Source: Legionella birminghamensis (GTDB lineage Bacteria; Pseudomonadota; Gammaproteobacteria; Legionellales; Legionellaceae). Taken from it: DNA of 64,000 nucleotides. Made by a program: the position numbers and the translations under genes. The stretch lies in assembly GCF_900452515.1 (NCBI RefSeq), contig NZ_UGNW01000001.1, forward strand, positions 1,798,001 through 1,862,000, read 5' to 3'. How positions within the stretch are numbered: position 1 is the stretch's first letter; every line of letters starts with the position of its first letter. The notes beneath the pieces were generated by a model that worked only from the letters and a program-made list of their open reading frames with translations, did no database searches and was not told where the DNA came from. Of this stretch, positions 19,612 through 28,308 are shown one piece after another.

Positions 19612-20439
19612 TTACTCTAACCACTGCTCCCAAATGGGGGAGCAGTGCTCGGGAAGCCTTGCCTGACGTCCAAGGGATATGCGGGAGATCCCGTCACCAT
19701 GGAAATCAGAGCCGCTTGAGGCTAGGAGTTCATAGCGCAGGCATAGCCCTGCCAACTCCTGCCATTCCCTCGTCATTCCTTCGCCGGAAACTACCTCCAT
19801 CCCCTCGCCGCCTGCTTCCTTAAAAAGCGAAATCAGTTCATGCAGTTTGCTGCGGGTTAATTTGTATTTCATTGGATGGGCTAATACTGCCTGTCCACCG
19901 GCATGGATGATTGTTTGTACCGCGTGCTCAATGGACACCCAGGGAGTGGGCACATAGGCTGGTTTTCTCATTCCCAGAAACCGGCTGAATGCGGCCTGTT
20001 TGTCTGTCACGAGACCTTCATTAATCAAAAGCTGGGCAAAATGAGGGCGTCCGATACGGCCATGGCCTGTAATTGCAGAGACTTTACTGAATACATCTTC
20101 GATACCAAGTTGTGAAAGCTTTTCTGCTATTTGTACAGCACGATGCTGACGATTAGCTTCCTGCTCCCTGATGAGGGCATCCAGGTGTTCACTTCGCAAA
20201 TCAAGCTGATAACCAAGAATATGAATGTCATACTTCTTCCATCTTGTACTGATTTCAATTCCAGGAATTATTCGGATAGCATGCTGTGATGCCATTTCAA
20301 CCAGCGCAAGACTGCCATCTATGGTGTCGTGATCGGTCAAAGCCATTAACTTAAGCTCTGCATGTAATGCTTTATTTAATAACTCTTCAGGGTTATGTAA
20401 GCCGTCAGAAAAGGTGCTGTGGCAGTGCAGGTCTATCAT
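19612..20439 (-). CDS. rnm: PHP-domain 5'-3' exoribonuclease RNase AM (YciV/TrpH family)
   Basis: A 275-residue PHP phosphoesterase. Metal-binding motifs of the family are visible: HCHSTFSDG at residues 4-12, LTDHDTIDG near 33-42, PGIEIST, the GHGRIGRPHFA motif and the C-terminal GSDFHG. The E. coli homologue trims the 5' ends of rRNAs. E. coli places it next to the trp leader, and the genomic neighbours trpS/yciO/scpAB/rluB seen here a few kilobases away are often linked. It is convergent with the giant orphan gene, with only seven bases between stops. Confidence 0.9.
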   Translation of the reverse strand: MIDLHCHSTFSDGLHNPEELLNKALHAELKLMALTDHDTIDGSLALVEMASQHAIRIIPGIEISTRWKKYDIHILGYQLDLRSEHLDALIREQEANRQHRAVQIAEKLSQLGIEDVFSKVSAITGHGRIGRPHFAQLLINEGLVTDKQAAFSRFLGMRKPAYVPTPWVSIEHAVQTIIHAGGQAVLAHPMKYKLTRSKLHELISLFKEAGGEGMEVVSGEGMTREWQELAGLCLRYELLASSGSDFHGDGISRISLGRQARLPEHCSPIWEQWLE

Positions 20440-20675
20440 AGGTAATCGCTTCTAATTCAAGGCAGCTTATGCTGTATTTTAATCATGGAATTATAACACT
20501 TTTATTGATCCATAGCAGAATATATCCATAAAGAGGTACATATTCCTGCTTTAGTCGTTACCTACTCCAGACAAATCCATCATTCATCAATCCGTTCGCC
20601 CTGAGGACTGAGTAATCCCCTCGTTTTTTCATTCAAAAAATACGTACCTTATTAGGTCAAAATGACTTTAAACAA

Positions 20676-20762
20676 TGTCGTTTCCGCGTAGGTGGAAATC
20701 CATCTTGCAAACAAAGTTAGAATTATCTTGAGAAATAGATTCCCGCCTACGCGGAAACGACA
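20676..20762. repeat. Inverted repeat with 25-base arms (GTCGTTTCCGCGTAGG)
   Basis: Arms at 20676-20700 and 20738-20762 match at all but two positions (GTCGTTTCCGCGTAGGTGG against GTCGTTTCCGCGTAGGCGG) around a 37-base AT-rich loop. It is nested in the larger composite. Confidence 0.8.
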
Positions 20763-20883
20763 CGATAATAGATCTGTTTGAGCAATGTTAAGTCATACGC
20801 TAACTATATAAAAATGAGGGGATTCCTCAGCCCGGGGTGCGACCCATAGCTATCTACACAAGCGCATGAGAATTAAAAGCTAT

Positions 20884-21050
20884 CGAATCCCCGCGGCTTT
20901 GACCGCGGGGCCCACACGAAGCCAATTGAATGTTAATCACACTTGTTTATGACTACCTGTTAAACCCTATTTTTGGCAACATTGAAACTTGTCTGAGGAT
21001 CATGCTACTCCACCAGGCATGGGCCCCGCGGTCAGTGCCGCGGGGATTCG
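20884..21050. repeat. Palindromic-ended element, CCCCGCGG family, copy 1 (core type A)
   Basis: The 167-base element starts CGAATCCCCGCGGC, passes through GACCGCGGGGCCCAC, and ends with the inverse (GGGCCCCGCGGTC ... GCCGCGGGGATTCG). Its roughly 110-base core, including GTTTATGACTACCTGTTAAA, is the reverse complement of the core in the copy at 49396-49768 with scattered differences. No open frame lies inside, so it looks like a non-autonomous mobile element. Confidence 0.85.
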
Positions 21051-21215
21051 GACGGGGAAAATATTGGTGTAGATAGATAGCTATTGGCTGCGCCCGAGCT
21101 TTCGAGAAGAAGCTATGCTCCTCCTCAAGCCGAACGGGTCTAATTGGTTTCTTTTATTAATTTAAAGTTATATCGATCCACAGGAACAACCTGCAGTATT
21201 TAAATTTTAAATCGT

Positions 21216-21244
21216 TTGAAGTGAGATATTACTATTGCTAGAAT
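21216..21244 (+). promoter_or_regulatory. Possible sigma-70-type promoter for the peptide/HExxH unit
   Basis: TTGAAG at 21216-21221 and TAGAAT at 21239-21244 are 17 bases apart, upstream of a strong ribosome binding site (AGGGAGGT, ending five bases before the ATG at 21270). The match is moderate. Confidence 0.45.
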
Positions 21245-21269
21245 TCATGGAATAATCAGGGAGGTAGTT

Positions 21270-21455
21270 ATGACAGTTAATAAAAAAACAAATTCCAATC
21301 AGAATAAATTTTTCAGAAATATTCCTGAGGATGTGCTTCAGGAAACAATTCCGACGATGATAAATCGAATAATTATTCTTTTAGACCGCCCAGAGGAACA
21401 GCAGGATGAAGAAGCCCATTCTGTTGCACCTACAGCCAGTGCACCTGGGTTGTAA
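21270..21455 (+). CDS. 61-residue peptide, candidate modified-peptide (RiPP) precursor
   Basis: A 61-residue peptide with the strong ribosome binding site GGGAGGT just upstream. The first half is basic and polar (residues 1-16), then an amphipathic to hydrophobic stretch (IPEDVLQETIPTM, then INRIIILL at 31-38). The tail from residue 39 is acidic (DRPEEQQDEEAH, with H50) and ends in a short P/A/S/G segment, SVAPTASAPGL. This leader-then-small-residue-core layout is what RiPP precursors look like. The stop codon overlaps the start of the HExxH gene (TAATG), so the two are translationally coupled, which fits a substrate-enzyme pair. The sequence is unknown to me; the precursor role is inferred from size, composition and coupling. 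Confidence 0.6.
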   Translation: MTVNKKTNSNQNKFFRNIPEDVLQETIPTMINRIIILLDRPEEQQDEEAHSVAPTASAPGL

Positions 21456-22453
21456 TGATGAATTTCTACCATCTGCCCTATGAGCAAATCACGGCTGTGC
21501 CGCAGCAAAATATGCCTGGAATCTTGCATCAGGCCTATAAACATCGATTCCTGCATAGCCTCATCAAACTGATTGACTATGCGCAGCAAGTTTTGGACAA
21601 GGATTATAGCGGACTCATTAGTCGATTGGACCGATTAGAAATTACTGAAAAAAAATATATTTCTCCCTGGCTTTACACTCAGTATTTCTGGCTTTTAGAG
21701 GCTATGAGGAAGGATTCTGTTATTGAAGTCAATCTGGTTATTCGCAGTATAATTTATAGTACGCAATGGACTGGCAATGAAATTCAAATAACCTTGGGAT
21801 TACAGGAAGACTGGGAAAAAAAAGCCTTTGCTGAGGAAGTGACTACTGCATTTGGCCCCCAAAAACTGAATGCTTTTACACCCAGTCAAGACGAGTTACA
21901 AGGCTTTCAATCCGAAGTTTTAAAGGCATTACAACTGATATCAGCTACCGATAGTGGGATTACTGCGGAAATTAGTTCTTTGGTATCTACTATTCATCTC
22001 GTTAAAAGTGACATGAATATAGGTGCAACTTCCCCCAAATTTTTCGGAGCAATATATTTGTCTGCGCCAAATGGGAATCTATCAGAACTTTCCAGCTTAT
22101 TTTTAGTGGAACATTTAGTACACGAAACTTCGCACTTGTTCCTGAATACAATTCTTGCTTTCGATCCTTTGATTTTAAATGAAGAAGAGGAACGTTTTTC
22201 ATCACCCATCCGAAGTGAGTTACGGCCCATGCTGGGAATTTATCATGCAAGCTTTGTTTTAAGCCGGGTAATACGTGTTTTTAAGCGTATGAAGCAGTTG
22301 AATTTGCATGACAGTAAGCAGCTTGAAGCATGCATTGCTGACCTGGAAAAGAAATATAAGGCGGCGTATACGACTGCAGATAAACTAGGAATTTTGACTG
22401 CATTGGGAAAGCAAATTCTACTGTCAACACGAGAATGTGCCCTAATCGATTGA
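21455..22453 (+). CDS. HExxH-motif peptide-modification protein (2-oxoglutarate/HExxH peptide beta-hydroxylase-like)
   Basis: A 332-residue soluble protein. The segment FFGAIYLSAP ... FLVEHLVHETSHLFLNTILAFDPL carries H223-E-x-x-H227, followed by SPIRSELRPM (R253, R256) and GIYHASFVLSRV with H264, which could be the third metal ligand. This HExxH - SPxR - RP - GxxH order is that of the HEXXH-domain family found beside RiPP precursors and radical-SAM maturases, members of which are described as 2-oxoglutarate-dependent peptide beta-hydroxylases rather than proteases. Residues 1-200 are helical and probably bind the leader. It starts inside the stop of the 61-residue peptide gene. A zinc peptidase is the alternative. 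No transporter, radical-SAM gene or protease lies beside it. Confidence 0.7.
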   Translation: MMNFYHLPYEQITAVPQQNMPGILHQAYKHRFLHSLIKLIDYAQQVLDKDYSGLISRLDRLEITEKKYISPWLYTQYFWLLEAMRKDSVIEVNLVIRSIIYSTQWTGNEIQITLGLQEDWEKKAFAEEVTTAFGPQKLNAFTPSQDELQGFQSEVLKALQLISATDSGITAEISSLVSTIHLVKSDMNIGATSPKFFGAIYLSAPNGNLSELSSLFLVEHLVHETSHLFLNTILAFDPLILNEEEERFSSPIRSELRPMLGIYHASFVLSRVIRVFKRMKQLNLHDSKQLEACIADLEKKYKAAYTTADKLGILTALGKQILLSTRECALID

Positions 22454-22514
22454 AAACCTTGATTACGTTTGTCTCTTTTGGAGTGCAACGCAATCAAGAT
22501 TCTACTTTAAAAAC

Positions 22515-22850
22515 TTAAACGTAATACTTGTCAACAGTATTTGGCCAAGTTGCCATATCTGGCCAATTGTCTTTATCAAAACCATATTCGCGTTTCAGTT
22601 TGGATTTATCTACATTCAAAATAAAACACTCTTCAGCTTTGTTGTAGCTGATGCTTTTCCAGGGAAATGCATAGTATTCTTCGCCAAGTCCCATGAATCC
22701 ACCGAAACCGACGACTACATAGCGAGCCTGTCCGCTGAATTTATCGAGCACGATTTCTTTTACTTCGCCAAGATCTTCAAGGGAGGGAGATTTAACGTCC
22801 ACACCAATTACATCGTCGGTTCTTACTACCATTTCAGAATGATTATCCAT
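22515..22850 (-). CDS. PRC-barrel domain protein
   Basis: A 111-residue protein with a PRC-barrel fold: TDDVIGVDVKSPSLEDLGEVKEIVLD at residues 11-36, then SGQARYVVVGFGGFMGLGEEYYAFPW, the beta-strand pattern of stress-associated PRC-barrel proteins. The Y/F-rich end (WPDMATWPNTVDKYYV) is also typical. Members occur widely as small stress- or envelope-linked proteins of unknown function. It is convergent with the HExxH gene and appears to be a single-gene unit. Confidence 0.8.
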   Translation of the reverse strand: MDNHSEMVVRTDDVIGVDVKSPSLEDLGEVKEIVLDKFSGQARYVVVGFGGFMGLGEEYYAFPWKSISYNKAEECFILNVDKSKLKREYGFDKDNWPDMATWPNTVDKYYV

Positions 22851-23202
22851 AATAACTACTCCTTAGTTAGATGTATGTATATAGAAACAGCTGATTTAAT
22901 AAGTACAAATACGGAATACAGAAAGGGAAAATCCCTCAGTTTGGAGTAACCTGGAGTAACTTAATGCGTTTAACCGCTTATTAAATTTAGCTGAATGTGG
23001 GAAAAATGCAAGGTTAAAATGTTTTTGCAAACCGTGAGAAGCAAGCCAGATCGGAGCTCTGACCAGGCACAGAACGGCTTGCTGCAATATCGGGCTTAAC
23101 AAAATGCCCAGCTTAAGCCTAGTTTAAATTGCTCAAGTTTAGGTGTAAAAGCAAATGCGACTGAATTCGCAAATAGAACGCATACAAAAATTATCAGATT
23201 TT
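22851..23202. other. Intergenic region without recognisable gene
   Basis: About 350 bases between the start of the PRC-barrel gene and the end of argE. It contains the 9-base direct repeat TGGAGTAAC (22939-22959 area) and AT-rich stretches that may hold the PRC-barrel promoter. The only frame (22896-23102, minus) looks spurious. Confidence 0.5.
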
Positions 23203-24378
23203 TTATTGACATGATGCTTCTCTGGAGAACTTCATTTGTACCATCTTTGTTAAAAAATCCTGACAAGCATTGAGTTGCGAAATGGATACATATTCATTCG
23301 CACGATGTGCCTGCTCAATACTTCCCGGTCCACAGACAATCGTCGGGACACTTGCTTTTTGGAACAAACCAGCCTCAGTGGCATAGGCTACTTTTAATTG
23401 TTCCTGTTCACCAGTAATCATTCTTGCCCATTGGCTAAGCTCAGCGTCCACTGGTGTATCCAGGCCGGCGGTTGCCGCAAGTCTGTCGAGCCTGATATTG
23501 GCCGCTGGATTTTCTTTCTTCATCCGCGGCAGCAAATGCTCATCGATATAATTGCTGATTTCGCCACGAATCTCATTCGCATTATCTTCAGGCAAATTAC
23601 GAAATTCAAAAATAAACTCACACAGAGCCGGAATAGTATTGTAAGCGTTTCCACCATTGATCAGATTAGTTGTCAAACTCGTACAGGGCATGTCGTAGTG
23701 CCTGTCCTGATTACCCGATTGCTTGAAACGATCGGCCATCCTCCTGATATGGCAAATTAAATCAGCAGCATATTCAATCGCATTACAACCCTGCTGGGTT
23801 AAAGAGGAATGGGCTGCAATACCATGCACACTGCAGCGGAATGACTCCTTTCCCTTATGTGCAATGACAGGCCGCATGCTGGTTGGCTCGCCAACGATAC
23901 AAGCCAGGGGCTTAATGCCCTGATTGCTGATATGGTCAATCATAAATGGAGCTCCTAAACAGCCTACTTCTTCATCATAGGAAAAAGCAAAATGAACAGG
24001 ATGGCTCAACTTCATTTCTTTAAATCGGGGAAGCATTGCCAGGGCCACTGCGATAAACCCCTTCATATCGCAAGCGCCTCTCCCATAAATTTTTCCATCA
24101 ATTTCAGTGGCCTCGAACGGATCGGTTTCCCATTGCTGTCCATCAACAGGCACTACATCGGTATGGCCAGAAAGAATAATGCCCCCTTCTACGCTGCCAT
24201 TAACAGCCGGCAAGCTAGCGAATAGATTCGCCTTTGGCTGCTTACTGTTATGAATAAGACAGGAATGAAGGCCATGAGACTCCAAATAACTCTGCACAGA
24301 GTGGATTAGTTCAAGATTGGAATTTCTTGAAGTGGTATCAAAAGCAATTAAATGGCCAAGCCACTCAGAAACATTCAT
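23203..24378 (-). CDS. argE: Acetylornithine deacetylase ArgE-type (M20 family)
   Basis: A 391-residue M20 metallohydrolase that would release ornithine from N-acetylornithine. Zinc-site motifs are intact: SGHTDVVPVDGQQW (first His/Asp), GRGACDMKG, the catalytic SYDEEVGCLGAP near 135-146, and GEPT. The C-terminal PTIVCGPGSIEQAHRANEYV carries the last His. Dimerisation-domain features (AHKGKESFRCSVHGIAAHSS) lie between. It is divergent from the dicarboxylate transporter gene, with 113 bases between starts. Succinyl-diaminopimelate desuccinylase is related, but the ArgE spacing and the HSSLTQQG segment favour ArgE. Confidence 0.88.
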   Translation of the reverse strand: MNVSEWLGHLIAFDTTSRNSNLELIHSVQSYLESHGLHSCLIHNSKQPKANLFASLPAVNGSVEGGIILSGHTDVVPVDGQQWETDPFEATEIDGKIYGRGACDMKGFIAVALAMLPRFKEMKLSHPVHFAFSYDEEVGCLGAPFMIDHISNQGIKPLACIVGEPTSMRPVIAHKGKESFRCSVHGIAAHSSLTQQGCNAIEYAADLICHIRRMADRFKQSGNQDRHYDMPCTSLTTNLINGGNAYNTIPALCEFIFEFRNLPEDNANEIRGEISNYIDEHLLPRMKKENPAANIRLDRLAATAGLDTPVDAELSQWARMITGEQEQLKVAYATEAGLFQKASVPTIVCGPGSIEQAHRANEYVSISQLNACQDFLTKMVQMKFSREASCQ

Positions 24379-24491
24379 AATTAAGTCCTTGCAATTGGAA
24401 AGCAGCTAAAGAATGGGTTAACATGCTTAAGCGTCCTTATAAAATCACTTAATTTTCAAACTATTTAAGCCATCAGTCAACGAAAAAAACA

Positions 24492-25753
24492 AATGAGCAA
24501 ACGAATCTATCATCAGCTTTATTTTAAAGTTCTCCTTGGCATTTTTTCAGGAATTCTTCTGGGATATTTTTTACCCGCCCTTGCAATTAAAATGCAGCCC
24601 CTGGGGGGATGGATTCATTAAACTAATCCGAATGATGATTGGGCCGATTATTTTTGTCACCATAATCACCGGGATCACTCAGGCAAATGATATAAAAGAG
24701 GTCGGACGTATAGGAATTAATGCGATTCTCTACTTCGAACTGATCACTACGTTTGCTCTGGTAATTGCTATCTTTACAGCTAAGTGGCTTCAGCCCGGTG
24801 CTGGTATGAATATCGACATTACGAATATTAACACCCAGGCGATTTCCTCCTATGTGTCCCAGGCACAGCAGTTCGACTCAACCCACTTCTTTCTCAACCT
24901 GATACCGGACACGCTGATATCCGCATTTAGCAAAGGGGATATTTTGCCCATTCTTTTGATCTCTTTGCTGACAGCCTTTGCCATCATCCGATACCGAAAT
25001 CTGCCGAATCTGATGAACAACCTCAGCGAGCTATCCTCCCTGCTGTTTACCATGGTCAATCTGATTATGAAACTGGCGCCAATTGGTGCTTTTGGAGCGA
25101 TGGCCTTTACCGTCGGCACCTATGGGATCGACACACTTTTTTCACTAGGTAAGTTATTACTTACTGTCTATCTCAGCTGCTTTCTGTTTATATTCATTAT
25201 ATTGGGTAGCATTGCCCGCCTGAATGGTATTAGTCTCTGGCGTTTCCTAATCTTTATCAGAGAGGAGCTTCTGATAGTTCTGGCTACCTCTTCTTCTGAA
25301 GCTGTTTTACCGCGAATGATTAGCAAGCTGGAAAAACTCGGCTGCGAAAAATCTGTAGTCGGGCTTGTACTTCCTACTGGCTACTCCTTCAATCTGGATG
25401 GCACCACCATTTATTTAGGTATAGCCACCGTATTCATTGCCCAGGCATTTAATATTGATTTGAGCATAAAAGATGAGCTTCTTTTAATGCTTATTCTAAT
25501 GCTTACCTCAAAAGGCGCGGCTGCGGTTACTGGCGGCGGTTTTATCGTTTTAGCAGCCACCCTGTCTACCTTGCACACACTCCCTGTTGAGGGCTTGGTG
25601 TTAATTTTAGGAATTGATCGTTTTATGTCGGAAGCCCGTTCTATTACCAATCTGATTGGAAATGGAATTGCCACAATTACGATTGCCAACCTGGAGAATG
25701 AATTTGACCGTGAACAGGCTGCCAGGCTTTTAGATGATAAATTATCGGTTTAA
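24492..25753 (+). pseudogene. dctA: C4-dicarboxylate:cation symporter DctA, interrupted by a frameshift
   Basis: The ATG at 24492 opens a normal DctA N-terminus (MSKRIYHQLYFKVLLGIFSG), but at a run of six Gs (24603-24608) the frame breaks and stops at TAA after GGWIH. With five Gs the frame continues as LGDGFIKLIRMMIGPIIF and runs to 25753. The rest is intact: SSSEAVLPRM, GYSFNLDGTTIYLG and TSKGAAAVTGGGFIV, the re-entrant-loop and substrate motifs of the DAACS family, with eight membrane segments expected. Residual translation from ATG at 24536 would lack the first transmembrane helix. Either the transporter is inactive or the extra G is a sequencing error or a phase-variable tract. Confidence 0.85.
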
Positions 25754-25904
25754 TTGTATTAATTCAGCTTCATCTTTATCAAAAATAGCCCTTTGCTTTG
25801 TGAAAAAGGGTAGTAGATTATCAATTAACCTTCATGTACAATTAATTTTGCTTTTAGTCTATAAAGGCATTTGGATTGATAGATTTAACTAAAATAAGGA
25901 AGTT

Positions 25905-26204
25905 ATGATGAATGTCATTGATACACAAAACTCTTCTCAAACAACACGACAAGAGCAAGGTCTCCAGGATTTGGTTTACAGCCTTGTGACTCGCTTTCTG
26001 GCTGAAAATAAAACTAAATCCATAACTGATCTCTATGACATGATTCTTTCTGAAGTCGAACCACCTCTTTTAAAAGCCGTAATGGAAAAACGCCGTGGCA
26101 ATCAGCTGCAAGCTGCCAAGATGCTGGGAATAAGTCGTGGTACAATCAGAAAAAAATTGCAACGTTACTTCGGTACAAAGTATTTTCGCCTAACTGACGA
26201 GTAA
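25905..26204 (+). CDS. fis: DNA-binding protein Fis
   Basis: A small nucleoid protein with the C-terminal helix-turn-helix of Fis: RRGNQLQAAKMLGISRGTIRKKLQRY at about residues 64-90. The N-terminal half holds the helices used for dimerisation (LQDLVYSLVTRFLAENK). Of two adjacent ATGs, the one at 25908 is seven bases from AAGGA and may be the true start, giving 98 residues. Legionella carries several Fis paralogues that control effector genes and differentiation; which one this is cannot be said. It stands alone, not behind dusB as in enterics. Confidence 0.92.
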   Translation: MMNVIDTQNSSQTTRQEQGLQDLVYSLVTRFLAENKTKSITDLYDMILSEVEPPLLKAVMEKRRGNQLQAAKMLGISRGTIRKKLQRYFGTKYFRLTDE

Positions 26205-26238
26205 TACTCCCTCCTTGATTGTTCAAACCCACGCCATA

Positions 26239-26274
26239 CCTTGATTACCCCATGCTTCGCAGGGGTAATCAAGG
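26239..26274. terminator. Hairpin between convergent fis and htpG, likely bidirectional terminator
   Basis: A perfect 13-base stem, CCTTGATTACCCC at 26239-26251 pairing with 26262-26274, around a 10-base loop. It lies midway between the stops of fis and htpG. The U-tract is weak on both strands. Confidence 0.6.
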
Positions 26275-26285
26275 CTTCTTCCAAC

Positions 26286-28154
26286 TTAAGCCGAGAGCAA
26301 TAGCTTATTGACGCGGCTGACAAAATCAGCAGGATTGTCCAAATGACCGCCCTCTGCCAAAACGGCCTGTTCAAATAATACGGTAACCCATTCGCCGAAC
26401 CAGGAATCATCCTCGACGCCATGCAGACGCTTAATTAATGCATGATGAGGATTGATTTCAAATACTGGTTTGGAAACAGGTACCTGTTGGCCTGCAGCCT
26501 GCAGAATCCTTTGCATTTCCAGGCCCATATCCTGTTCATCGGCAACAATGCAGGCTGGTGAGTCAGTCAGGCGGTGCGTAATGACGACATCTTTAACTTT
26601 ATCACCCAATACCTCCTTGATTTGTTTAAGCATGGGTGTTAAGGATTCTTCCTCTTTTTTAGCCTCTTCCGTATCTTCAACATCCAAGTCGATTTTTCCC
26701 TTGCTAATGGATTGCAGCTTTTTGCCGTCAAACTCACTGAGATAACCTACCAGCCACTCATCAATCCGATCACTCATCAATAATACTTCAATGCCTTTTT
26801 TCCTGAATATTTCAAGATGGGGGCTATGTTTTGCAGCATTATAGCTGGAAGCAGTGATGTAATAGATTTTATCCTGTCCTTCCTTCATTCGCGAAACGTA
26901 TTCAGTCAGCGTTACATTTTGTTTTTCAGAATTACTATGAGTACTGGTGAAGCGTAATAGCTTGGCAATAGCTTCCCGATTAGCAAAATCCTCAACGGGG
27001 CCTTCTTTAAGAACCTGGCCGAACTCATCCCAGAATTTCTGGTATTTTTCTGGCTCCTGCTCCGCCAATTTATCAAGCATGCCCAATATACGTTTAGTAC
27101 AGGCAGCACGGATTGAATCAACCTGCTTGTTATCCTGAAGGATCTCGCGAGAAATATTTAAAGGGAGATCGCTGGCATCGATAATTCCCTTCACAAAACG
27201 CAAATAACGGGGCAAAAATTGCGCAGCATCATCTAGAATAAATACGCGTTTGACATATAATTTTAACCCATGCTTGGTTTCTTGCTGCCATAAATCATAG
27301 GGGGCATGAGAGGGGATATAAAGTAAGCTGATATAGTTATTCTTACCTTCGACATGATTATGTGACCAGCATAATGGCTCCTGGAAATCATGGGAAATAT
27401 GCTTGTATAAAGTTTTGTACTCTTCATCGCTGATTTCAGATTTTTGCAATGTCCATAATGCCGTCGCTTTATTCACAGTTTCAAACTCAGACGACTCTTT
27501 CTCTTCATCGTCCGCTTTCTTCATGACAATTGGCCAACAGATATGATCGGAATATTTGGTTATAATACTGCGAATACGCCAGTCACTAGCAAACTCCAGA
27601 TCCTCCTCTTTAAGATGGAGAGTAATCTCTGTGCCATGATGCTGTTTATTCTCCTGGGCAATCGTAAATTCGCCATCGCCTGTTGATTCCCAGACAATGC
27701 CGTCCTCTGTCTTTAAACCTGCACGACGGCTTTTAACCGTCACTTTGTCTGCCACAATAAATGCGGAATAAAAACCAACGCCAAACTGACCGATCAGGTG
27801 AGAGTCTTTTGCTTTTTCGCCAGTCAACTGGCTGAGGAATTCTTTAGTACCTGACTTGGCAATTGTGCCCAGATTACTAACTGCTTCATCCCAGCTCATT
27901 CCTATTCCATTATCTTTTATCGTAATGGTTTTTAATTTTTCATTGCATTCAATAGTGATTTTGAGGTCGGAATCTCCTTCATACAGGGATGCGTCGGATA
28001 ATGCCAGGAAGCGTAGTTTATCCAGTGCGTCCGAGGCATTGGAGATTAACTCCCGCAAAAAGATTTCCTTATTTGAATATAGTGAATGGATCACTATATT
28101 CAACATTTGTTTTACTTCGGTTTGAAACCCCATTGTCTGCTGCTTGCTCGCCAT
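26286..28154 (-). CDS. htpG: Molecular chaperone HtpG (Hsp90)
   Basis: A 622-residue Hsp90 of normal bacterial length. The GHKL ATPase motifs are intact: [16 protein letters not shown] near 34-50, [13 protein letters not shown], the [15 protein letters not shown] lid segment, and HGTEITLHL. The middle domain contains [24 protein letters not shown], with [11 protein letters not shown] after it, and the C-terminal dimerisation domain ends at VNKLLLSA. It is a single-gene unit preceded by a sigma-32-type promoter at 28256-28283, fitting a heat-shock gene. Confidence 0.97.
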   Translation of the reverse strand: MASKQQTMGFQTEVKQMLNIVIHSLYSNKEIFLRELISNASDALDKLRFLALSDASLYEGDSDLKITIECNEKLKTITIKDNGIGMSWDEAVSNLGTIAKSGTKEFLSQLTGEKAKDSHLIGQFGVGFYSAFIVADKVTVKSRRAGLKTEDGIVWESTGDGEFTIAQENKQHHGTEITLHLKEEDLEFASDWRIRSIITKYSDHICWPIVMKKADDEEKESSEFETVNKATALWTLQKSEISDEEYKTLYKHISHDFQEPLCWSHNHVEGKNNYISLLYIPSHAPYDLWQQETKHGLKLYVKRVFILDDAAQFLPRYLRFVKGIIDASDLPLNISREILQDNKQVDSIRAACTKRILGMLDKLAEQEPEKYQKFWDEFGQVLKEGPVEDFANREAIAKLLRFTSTHSNSEKQNVTLTEYVSRMKEGQDKIYYITASSYNAAKHSPHLEIFRKKGIEVLLMSDRIDEWLVGYLSEFDGKKLQSISKGKIDLDVEDTEEAKKEEESLTPMLKQIKEVLGDKVKDVVITHRLTDSPACIVADEQDMGLEMQRILQAAGQQVPVSKPVFEINPHHALIKRLHGVEDDSWFGEWVTVLFEQAVLAEGGHLDNPADFVSRVNKLLLSA

Positions 28155-28255
28155 TTAAGTCACTCTCCAGCTAATGATGTGTAATTGATAGATTGACTAT
28201 GTCATTTGAACGCAGGTGGAAACCCATTAGACACAATAATCCGCACTGCCGGTTA

Positions 28256-28283
28256 ATATAGGGCTTAGAATGCAAATTTCAAG
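28256..28283 (-). promoter_or_regulatory. Heat-shock sigma-32 (RpoH) promoter of htpG
   Basis: Read on the minus strand, CTTGAAA (28283-28277), 13 bases, then CCCTATAT (28263-28256), against the RpoH consensus CTTGAAA-N13-CCCCATNT, one mismatch. It is about 100 bases upstream of the htpG start. Confidence 0.75.
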
Positions 28284-28308
28284 AGCTTTAAACAAAAGAT
28301 ACAAGGAT

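Larger units (their letters stand above)
20592..21138. repeat. Composite of nested inverted repeats filling the rnm-precursor gap
   Basis: The 830-base gap 20440-21269 holds no convincing gene. Most of it is nested palindromes. Outermost, CCGTTCGCCCTGAGG at 20592 pairs with CCTCAAGCCGAACGGG at 21123-21138. The stretch to 20628 (CCCTGAGG...TAATCCCCTCGTTTTT) also pairs with 20810-20833. The segment from 20831 (GTGCGACCCATAGCTATCTACAC) pairs with 21067-21098. Inside these sit the separately listed elements at 20676-20762 and 20884-21050. The order suggests insertions of repeats into repeats. Confidence 0.75.

Noticed and set aside
22896-23102. 68-codon minus-strand frame between the PRC-barrel gene and argE
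   Set aside because: Composition is unusual, no ribosome binding site and no recognisable pattern; probably chance.
26165-26422. 85-codon minus-strand frame at the end of fis
   Set aside because: Overlaps the fis HTH and the htpG 3' end; neither neighbour suggests a gene.
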